A stretch of DNA of 6,973 nt from an uncultured Eubacteriales bacterium (GTDB taxonomy: Bacteria; Bacillota; Clostridia; Lachnospirales; Lachnospiraceae), in NCBI GenBank assembly GCA_900557175.1, contig USSL01000091.1, positions 1 to 6,973 on the forward strand, read 5' to 3'. Positions 1 through 5,308 of this stretch are shown one piece after another. A program made the position numbers and the translations under genes. The notes below the pieces were generated by a model. The model had not been told where the DNA came from. It worked only from the letters and a program-made list of their open reading frames with translations, and did no database searches. Each line of letters starts with the position of its first letter. Within the stretch, counting starts at the first letter, position 1.

Positions 1-706
1 CAAGCTGGATTTGATCCGCATATTTTGACTGTTTCACCGCCTTAATCAGTACATCCTGCCGTTTTTCAATTGACAGCCGGCCAACCATAAGAATCACAAA
101 CTTTCCTTCAAGCCGCTTATCCTTTGGCAGCTTGCGGTACTGAAATTCCGGATCAATACCATTTGAAATGACATGAAGCTTATTTTTATATCCGTGTTTT
201 TTAAGCTCTCCTGCAATAAAACGGCTCGGACAATGGATATGGGTGCAATATTTGTAAATATAAAAATGAAACCAGTGATATACAAAGGCATTCAGCGGCG
301 CGACATGCCCCAGATGCAGTGATGACGTAATATTTTCCGGCTGCACATGAAATGCTCCCGTAAAGGCTGTGCCAAGCTTTCTTGCCCAGTAAATCGTCCG
401 GTGGGACATCCCAAAAGGCGACAGAATATGCACAAGCTCCGCCCATGAAACTGCCTCGCAAATAATCTTATCATCGACCTTGCCAAACTGCATGCCCTGT
501 GCCGTAATCAGTTTGTCAAAAATAGGAATGGGCTGCCGCTTGAGAATATAGGCCTCGGACTTATCCTTCACCTGCTCCGGTTTTGCACATGTAAGCACGC
601 GCACCGTATGTCCGTGCTCCTCAAGTATCTTTTTAAAACGCCGCGCTGAAATTGTCATTCCGTTATTGGCCGAGTAATACTGGTCTGTTACTAAAAGTAT
701 CTTCAT
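1..706 (-). CDS. GT4-family glycosyltransferase (3' end cut by the window edge)
   Basis: This gene encodes a glycosyltransferase that would move a sugar from a nucleotide-sugar donor to an unknown acceptor, probably at the inner face of the membrane. Seen: 235 residues from the ATG at 704-706, with no stop before the edge. It opens MKILLVTDQYYSANNGMT, a beta strand plus glycine loop typical of the GT-B N-domain. It has FHVQPENI around residue 119, where GT4 enzymes carry an acceptor-site His, CPSRFI near 159 and VISNGIDPEF near 179. MVGRLSIEKRQDVLIKA at 207-223 follows; its Arg210 and Lys215 match the donor-phosphate-binding pair of GT4 enzymes. GT4 proteins usually have about 350-400 residues, so the last third, including the E-x7-E region, lies outside. 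An AGAGGAA ribosome site precedes the ATG. The gene follows the cobaltochelatase gene by 31 bases with no terminator, so cotranscription is likely. Several GT4 members act on diacylglycerol or phosphatidylinositol, but the acceptor cannot be read from this part. Confidence 0.85.
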   Translation of the reverse strand, partial: MKILLVTDQYYSANNGMTISARRFKKILEEHGHTVRVLTCAKPEQVKDKSEAYILKRQPIPIFDKLITAQGMQFGKVDDKIICEAVSWAELVHILSPFGMSHRTIYWARKLGTAFTGAFHVQPENITSSLHLGHVAPLNAFVYHWFHFYIYKYCTHIHCPSRFIAGELKKHGYKNKLHVISNGIDPEFQYRKLPKDKRLEGKFVILMVGRLSIEKRQDVLIKAVKQSKYADQIQL

Positions 707-737
707 AGCTTCCTCTTTACTTTCCCTAAAACCTTAT

Positions 738-1523
738 CTACAGCAAATTTTTTGCGGCCTTTTCACGATAAATTTCCACAAAATCCGGGCTTTCGCCGAG
801 TCCTTTTAAAATAATCTCCGGTTCAAAGCCCGCGCGCAAAAGCTGCATCTTCCATGAATCCTCATCATCTCCGGCCATATCATTTTTCGCATGGTCACCG
901 GCCACAAGCATAAACGGCATTACATAAACCTTTTTAATATGCTTTTCCTTCATCGTCTTCATCACCGTCTCAAGAAGCGGCGGCGCCTCCACATTGGCAA
1001 TGCATACTGCCTGCGCCGGCAGCTCATCAAGATAATGCTGAAGTGCAAAATAAGCTGCGTTGCTAAAATGCTCCGAGCCATGTCCCATCAAAAGTACCAT
1101 CTCATCTTCGCCGGTCTTTGGCATATATGTCTGAAGTGCATCGGCTACCCGCGCATAATCTTCATTTTCAAAAAGCACCGGCTGTCCAAGACGAAGACGG
1201 ACATCGCCGTGTTCGCGCGCAAAATCCTCCGTCTGCGCCTTTAAAGCATGATACTCTGCGCCTGCCAAAATATGTGTCGGCTGCACAATAATGTCTCTAT
1301 ATCCGGCCTCATACAGTTTTTTTAACGCTTCCGGCGGTCTGTCAATAAAAATATGTTCCTTTTCGGAAAGCTTTTTTGTAATCATTCCCGATGTAAAAGC
1401 CCTGTAAAAATCCCATCCGCAAAGTGCACCGGCAATCGCCTTTTCTACAGGTACAATACAGCTTTCAATGACTTCTTTATAGCTCGTACCAAAGCTCACT
1501 GCAAGTACGGCTTTCTTCTCCAT
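738..1523 (-). CDS. cbiK: CbiK-type sirohydrochlorin cobaltochelatase
   Basis: The likely reaction is insertion of Co2+ into sirohydrochlorin (or its precorrin-2 form), the entry step of the anaerobic cobalamin pathway in the cytoplasm. Seen: 261 residues, the usual CbiK length. The N-terminus VLAVSFGTSY is the chelatase signature. Metal-site motifs follow: MGHGSEH with His148, NVEAPP with Glu179, and MPFMLVAGDHAKNDMAG with His211. Their spacing (31 and 63 residues) fits the His-Glu-His cobalt ligands known in Desulfovibrio CbiK and the two His of the Salmonella enzyme. There is no signal peptide, unlike the periplasmic CbiK(P) form. The ATG at 1521-1523 has a strong GAGGAGG seven bases upstream. 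The gene has its own promoter just after fabH and is followed at 31 bases by a glycosyltransferase gene. No other cobalamin-synthesis gene is in view, so use in another tetrapyrrole route (for example iron insertion for siroheme) cannot be excluded. The family call is firm; the metal is inferred. Confidence 0.93.
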   Translation of the reverse strand: MEKKAVLAVSFGTSYKEVIESCIVPVEKAIAGALCGWDFYRAFTSGMITKKLSEKEHIFIDRPPEALKKLYEAGYRDIIVQPTHILAGAEYHALKAQTEDFAREHGDVRLRLGQPVLFENEDYARVADALQTYMPKTGEDEMVLLMGHGSEHFSNAAYFALQHYLDELPAQAVCIANVEAPPLLETVMKTMKEKHIKKVYVMPFMLVAGDHAKNDMAGDDEDSWKMQLLRAGFEPEIILKGLGESPDFVEIYREKAAKNLL

Positions 1524-1556
1524 ATTTTCGCCTCCTCAAATTTAGTTGTAATTTTT

Positions 1557-1586
1557 ATTATACCACACCTTCCAAACGGTATACAA
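1557..1586 (-). promoter_or_regulatory. SigA-type promoter with extended -10 for cbiK and the glycosyltransferase gene
   Basis: Reading the minus strand, a perfect TATAAT (1557-1562) is preceded by TGG, which makes an extended -10. A weak -35, TTGTAT (1581-1586), lies 18 bases upstream. The expected start point is near 1550, giving a leader of about 26 bases that holds the GAGGAGG site. The -35 begins only 8 bases after the fabH stop codon. No terminator hairpin separates fabH from this promoter, so read-through from fabH may add to its output. Confidence 0.7.
1559..1583. repeat. Inverted repeat TATACC-N13-GGTATA within the cbiK promoter
   Basis: Two perfect 6-base arms (1559-1564 and 1578-1583) are separated by 13 bases, and they overlap the -10 and -35 boxes respectively. 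The centre-to-centre distance of 19 bases is near two helical turns, which would suit a dimeric regulator. Short AT-rich arms like these also arise by chance inside promoters, so function is only a suggestion. Confidence 0.3.
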
Positions 1587-1594
1587 TGCTTTTT

Positions 1595-2581
1595 CTACAG
1601 CTTTATAAGTGCTGCCCCCCATGTAAGACCGCCGCCAAAGCCGGCAATCACAAGCTTCATGCCGGTCTTTAAAAGCCCCCGCTCACTCATTTCCGAAAGC
1701 GCCATCGGAATACTTGCGGCTGATGTATTGCCGCATCGGTCTAAGTTTACATAAAACTTTTTTTCGTTGACGCCAAGACGCTTTGCCACCGACGATAAAA
1801 TTCTGAAATTTGCCTGATGAAGTACATAATAGTCAATATCATCCGCCGCATATCCTGTTTTCTGAAGCACCTCTAAAATACTTTTAGGCACCTTTGTGAG
1901 CGCAAACTTGAATATTTCAGGTCCCGCCATATATAAATGCCGGCTTTTTTCAAAATCTTCGGCGGACTGTACATTTTTTAAAAACGGGTGATTCGGTATT
2001 CTTTCCGTAAAATTTAACACCATCCCTTTTGTACCGTCAGATCCGGTCGTAATGCCCAAAATACCCTCCTCGTCGGAGGATGTGACAATTGCCGCCCCTG
2101 CGCCGTCGCCAAAAAGCACACATGTCTTTCTGTCTGTCCAGTCAAGAAGCTTTGAAAGCACTTCACCGCCGACAACAAGAGCCGTTTTTGCCGCGCCGCC
2201 GCGAATATACAGCTGCGCCGTATTCAATGCATAAATAAAGCCCGTACATGCCGCACTAATGTCAAAACATGTCGCATTCACCGCATGAAGCCGTGCCTGA
2301 AGCATACTGGAGGCATTAGGAAGCGGCATATCTGCCGTCAATGTTGCCACAATAATTAAATCCAAATCCTCTGCTGCAACACCTGCGTTGTCCATGGCAC
2401 GCCGAGCCGCTGCCTCACACAAGTCTGTCAGCGTCTCATCGACCGCCAGCCGCCGCTCCCGGATGCCTGTGCGCGTCGTAATCCACCCATCACTTGTATC
2501 TATCACTTTTTCCAAATCAGCATTTGTTACGGCAAGCGCCGGAAGTCCCGCGCCAAAGCCTGTTATTTTCACACCTGACAT
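1595..2581 (-). CDS. fabH: Beta-ketoacyl-ACP synthase III (FabH)
   Basis: FabH starts type II fatty-acid synthesis in the cytoplasm by condensing an acyl-CoA primer with malonyl-ACP to give a beta-ketoacyl-ACP. Seen: 328 residues, full length for the family. The complete triad is present: Cys112 in ISAACTGF, His255 in LHQANFRI and Asn285 in GNTSAAS. The N-terminal TSDGWITTRTGIRERR (29-44) and the C-terminal GFGGGLTWGAALIKL are typical. Leu87 appears to align with E. coli Phe87, a primer-pocket residue, so a primer other than acetyl-CoA is possible; this is inferred. The ATG at 2579-2581 has a TGAGG site eight bases upstream. The gene stands alone: metH ends behind a terminator upstream, and the cobaltochelatase gene downstream has its own promoter. 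A strong promoter covered by a FabT-like palindrome points to control by fatty-acid supply. The rest of a fab cluster, usually adjacent in Firmicutes, is absent here. Confidence 0.96.
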   Translation of the reverse strand: MSGVKITGFGAGLPALAVTNADLEKVIDTSDGWITTRTGIRERRLAVDETLTDLCEAAARRAMDNAGVAAEDLDLIIVATLTADMPLPNASSMLQARLHAVNATCFDISAACTGFIYALNTAQLYIRGGAAKTALVVGGEVLSKLLDWTDRKTCVLFGDGAGAAIVTSSDEEGILGITTGSDGTKGMVLNFTERIPNHPFLKNVQSAEDFEKSRHLYMAGPEIFKFALTKVPKSILEVLQKTGYAADDIDYYVLHQANFRILSSVAKRLGVNEKKFYVNLDRCGNTSAASIPMALSEMSERGLLKTGMKLVIAGFGGGLTWGAALIKL

Positions 2582-2638
2582 ATAACTTACCTCACTATTT
2601 TTTATGCGGACACATACCGCTTAAATCATCTTTAAAAT

Positions 2639-2657
2639 TACTTTGATATTCAAAGTA
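2639..2657. promoter_or_regulatory. FabT-like operator palindrome over the fabH promoter
   Basis: The 19-base sequence TACTTTGATATTCAAAGTA has perfect 8-base arms around a 3-base centre. Its core TTTGA-N3-TCAAA matches the layout of the known FabT operator of streptococci (TTTGATTATCAAA). FabT is a MarR-family repressor of fatty-acid synthesis genes. The palindrome overlaps the 3' part of the -10 box and spans the expected start point near 2647, a classic position for blocking RNA polymerase. The palindrome is seen directly; the identity of the regulator is inferred, since none is encoded in the window. Confidence 0.7.
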
Positions 2658-2682
2658 TATGTCAGGTGCCGTGGGATGTCAA
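2654..2682 (-). promoter_or_regulatory. Strong SigA-type promoter of fabH (TTGACA-17-TATACT)
   Basis: On the minus strand a consensus -35 TTGACA (2677-2682) and a near-consensus -10 TATACT (2654-2659) are separated by exactly 17 bases. The start point should fall near 2647, giving a leader of about 65 bases before the fabH ATG. I see no riboswitch or convincing attenuator in that leader, only a 4-bp hairpin. Confidence 0.88.
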
Positions 2683-2713
2683 GAAAATTTGGCGGCTGAG
2701 ACGCCGCCTAAAT
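2681..2713 (-). terminator. Rho-independent terminator of the metH operon
   Basis: On the minus strand, 22 bases after the metH stop, GGCGGC-GTCTCA-GCCGCC forms a 6-bp GC stem (arms 2703-2708 and 2691-2696). Flanking ATTT and AAAT extend it to 10 bp with one bulged A. A T-rich run, TTTTCTT (2681-2687), follows. The T run is interrupted and short, so termination may be incomplete. Its end overlaps the -35 box of fabH. Confidence 0.75.
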
Positions 2714-2734
2714 ACAGTCTGAGCTATAAAAACA

Positions 2735-5308
2735 TCACTCTTTTACGAGCCGCTTTACAAGCTCGACAGCGCCGACAGCATCCTCCGAATAGCCGTCCGC
2801 ACCGATCTGAGCTGCAAAATCCGGTGTTACAGCCGCACCGCCTAAAATAATTTTTGCTCTCAGCCCTTTAGCCCTCGCTGCCAAAATCACATGGCGCATT
2901 TCCTGCATCGTCGTTGTCATGAGCGCCGACAGCCCGATCACATCGGCATTTATCTTTTCCGCCTCATCTATAATTTTTTCAGTTTCCACATCTTTGCCGA
3001 GATCCGTCACTTCAAAACCATAGTTTTTCATCATCATTGCCACAAGGTTTTTACCGATATCATGAATATCGCCCTTAACTGTCGCAAGCACAACCTTCGG
3101 TCCCGCCGTCCGGCCTTCATTTTCTTTGAAAAGCAGCGGCTCTAATAAATCAATGCCGGCACGCATTGTATCCGCGCTCATCATCAGCTGCGGCAAAAAG
3201 TATTTCTGACAGCTGAAATAATCGCCGACAAGGTTGATTGCAGGAATAAGGCAGTCATTTAAAATATCTGACGCCCGATAACCGCCTGAAAGCGCCTCGT
3301 TAATGTGATTTGCGATTTTTTTCTTATATCCTGAAAGCACATCATCTTTAATAACCGAAAATATTTCCGGCAGCGGCTCTGCCAAAGATATGCCGCTCTT
3401 TGCCGTGCTCTCACTGCCTTCGGACATACTGTGCCCTGCTGCGGCTGCACTGCCTGATGTGCTGTCTGCTGTCATCTGCTTAGCGCTGCCCGATGTGCTG
3501 TCTGCTGTCGGCTGCTTAGCGCTGCCCGAAGTTTTTTGAGGCAGAGCCCCTGTTTCCTTCTCGTTCAGACGGCTGCTGCACTCAATATAATTCATTGGGG
3601 CATCGTCCTTGCCCATAAGAAGATCCGCCGTAAATCCACTGCGCATTAAAAGAGATTGGGACGGATTGGCAATTGCCATCGTAAGTCCCCGGCTTATGGC
3701 AAGGGCAAGGAAAATACTGTTGACATAGATTCTGTCCGGCAGTCCGAATGAAATATTTGAAAGGCCGCATATTGTTGCCATATCCTCTTTCATGCAGTAT
3801 TCAATTGTTTCAAGTGTCTGCAGCGCCGCTGTTTTATCAGCGCCTATCGTGGCCACAAGCCCGTCTACAATAATATCCTGCTTGTCCATGCCAAGCGCCT
3901 TTGCCCGTTCAAGAATATAAGCAATATTTTTCTTTCTCTCATCCACATTTTTTGGCAGTCCTCCGTCCGCCAAAGGCAGTAATATAAACATAGCTCCGTA
4001 TTTTTTGACAATCGGCAGAAGCTTCTCTAATTTTTCAGCTTCACACGAAACAGAATTGACAAGGGCACGGCCATGATACCGTCTGAGCGCCGCCTCGATG
4101 ACTGAAACATTGCTTGAATCAATACACAAAGGCACATCTACAGCTGCCGATACATCATCCAAAACATCCAGCATAACAGCCTTTTCATCAATACCGCCCA
4201 TACCGACATTAATATCCAAAATATGGGCTCCCTGTGCACATTGTGCTTCAGCCATTGCAACAGCCGGCTCATAATCTCCTGACTTTAATGCCGCCTGGAG
4301 AGCAGCTTTCCCTGTCGGATTAATGCGCTCGCCGACAATCATAAATTGTTTTCCTATTTCAATATCAAGTACCGAGCGCTCGCCTGCCAAAAGACGGCGT
4401 CCGTTATGGCGCAGTCTGTCTGTATTCGTAAACACTGTGTTCATCGCAGCCGTTTCCTGTTTCAGCAGCTTTATATAGGAAGCATCTGTACCGCAGCAGC
4501 CGCCAAGAATAGATGCACCGGCAGCCACAAGCTTTTTCATTTCACGGACAAATTCCGCCGCCGGCATATCATAAACGGTCTGACCTTCCAAAAGCTTTGG
4601 CATTCCGGCATTCGGCTTTACAATCAGCGGAATCCCGGCATATCTATCCAGCCGTTTTACAATTTCACCAAGCCTATCCGGCCCTGCGGAACAATTAATG
4701 CCGAATGCATCTGCACCAAGCGCCTCCAAAGATACAAGCGCCGCCGCCGGATCTGTCCCATAAAGTGTCCTTCCGTTTTCATCTAATGAGATTGTCACAA
4801 AAACCGGAAGCTTCGTTTCTTCTTTGACCGCTAAAAGTGCCGCGCGCGTTTCGCCAAGATTCATCATCGTTTCAATAACAAAAAGGTCAACGCCCTCATC
4901 AGCAATAATGCGTACCTGTTCCTTATAACAATCAACCAGAGTTTCAAAAGGCAGTGTACCTACCGATTCAATTGCCTGTCCCGTCATTGTCAGATTTCCG
5001 GCAACAAAGCATTTGTCACCAACCGCCGCTTTTGTAAGACGTACAAGCGTCCGGTTAATTTCCTCAATCCTGCCGCCAAGACCGTACTCATCTAATTTTA
5101 TCCGATTTCCCGAAAATGTCGGCGCATATACAATATCACTGCCAGCTGCGGCATAGCCCCTCTGAAGCTCTGTCAGCACTTGGGCATTTTCAATCATCCA
5201 TGCCTCCGGACAAACGCCTGCCGGCATCCCTGCCTTTTGTAAATTTGTTCCTGTCGCCCCGTCAAGATAGAGCGGTCCGCTCTGTAATAAATCTTTTATA
5301 TTAAGCAT
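2735..5308 (-). CDS. metH: Cobalamin-dependent methionine synthase without reactivation domain
   Basis: MetH moves a methyl group from 5-methyl-THF through cob(I)alamin to homocysteine, making methionine and THF in the cytoplasm. Seen: 857 residues in three modules. Residues 1-290 are the homocysteine domain with zinc ligands Cys206, Cys271 and Cys272 (INCSAGP, GGCCGT), nearly the same positions as in Thermotoga MetH. Residues about 315-575 are the DHPS-like pterin domain (VGERINPTGK, DINVG, IDSSN). Residues about 645-857 are the B12 cap and Rossmann domain, with D747-x-H749-xx-G752, then x41-SxL-x26-GG exactly as in the B12 signature; His749 is the lower cobalt ligand. The AdoMet/flavodoxin-binding reactivation domain of E. 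coli MetH (about 1,230 residues) is missing, as in Thermotoga, where it is a separate protein. A Ser/Ala/Thr-rich linker at about 580-645 holds a tandem repeat. The ATG at 5306-5308 lies inside the upstream gene's end, with GAGG six bases before it, so translational coupling is likely. A terminator follows. Confidence 0.96.
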   Translation of the reverse strand: MLNIKDLLQSGPLYLDGATGTNLQKAGMPAGVCPEAWMIENAQVLTELQRGYAAAGSDIVYAPTFSGNRIKLDEYGLGGRIEEINRTLVRLTKAAVGDKCFVAGNLTMTGQAIESVGTLPFETLVDCYKEQVRIIADEGVDLFVIETMMNLGETRAALLAVKEETKLPVFVTISLDENGRTLYGTDPAAALVSLEALGADAFGINCSAGPDRLGEIVKRLDRYAGIPLIVKPNAGMPKLLEGQTVYDMPAAEFVREMKKLVAAGASILGGCCGTDASYIKLLKQETAAMNTVFTNTDRLRHNGRRLLAGERSVLDIEIGKQFMIVGERINPTGKAALQAALKSGDYEPAVAMAEAQCAQGAHILDINVGMGGIDEKAVMLDVLDDVSAAVDVPLCIDSSNVSVIEAALRRYHGRALVNSVSCEAEKLEKLLPIVKKYGAMFILLPLADGGLPKNVDERKKNIAYILERAKALGMDKQDIIVDGLVATIGADKTAALQTLETIEYCMKEDMATICGLSNISFGLPDRIYVNSIFLALAISRGLTMAIANPSQSLLMRSGFTADLLMGKDDAPMNYIECSSRLNEKETGALPQKTSGSAKQPTADSTSGSAKQMTADSTSGSAAAAGHSMSEGSESTAKSGISLAEPLPEIFSVIKDDVLSGYKKKIANHINEALSGGYRASDILNDCLIPAINLVGDYFSCQKYFLPQLMMSADTMRAGIDLLEPLLFKENEGRTAGPKVVLATVKGDIHDIGKNLVAMMMKNYGFEVTDLGKDVETEKIIDEAEKINADVIGLSALMTTTMQEMRHVILAARAKGLRAKIILGGAAVTPDFAAQIGADGYSEDAVGAVELVKRLVKE
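3446..3532 (-). repeat. In-frame 36-bp tandem repeat in the metH linker
   Basis: Two full 12-residue units, TSGSAKQPTADS (residues 593-604) and TSGSAKQMTADS (605-616), are followed by a partial TSGSA (617-621). The two full DNA units match at 33 of 36 positions, so the duplication is recent. The repeat lies in the flexible segment between the pterin and B12 domains. Its length is a multiple of three, so changes in copy number would lengthen or shorten the linker without breaking the frame. Confidence 0.9.

Noticed and set aside
201..486. Minus-strand open frames of 64-86 codons inside the left-edge gene
   Set aside because: They are out-of-frame shadows of the glycosyltransferase gene, whose true frame is open from 706 to the edge and carries GT4 motifs.
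891..1754. Plus-strand open frames of 117 and 133 codons opposite the cobaltochelatase and fabH genes
   Set aside because: They are antisense to clearly conserved coding sequence, have basic, low-information translations, and one crosses the cbiK promoter region.
2606..2620. Small hairpin GCGG-N7-CCGC in the fabH leader as an attenuator or riboswitch
   Set aside because: A 4-bp stem with a 7-base loop is too weak, has no competing structure and lies in a leader of only about 65 bases.
2582..2734. S-box, T-box or cobalamin riboswitch near metH
   Set aside because: This gap is downstream of metH and is fully explained by the terminator, promoter and operator; any riboswitch for the methionine operon would be right of the window.
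4346..4786. Plus-strand open frame of 146 codons
   Set aside because: It lies antisense to the conserved homocysteine domain of metH, has no good ribosome site and resembles no known protein.
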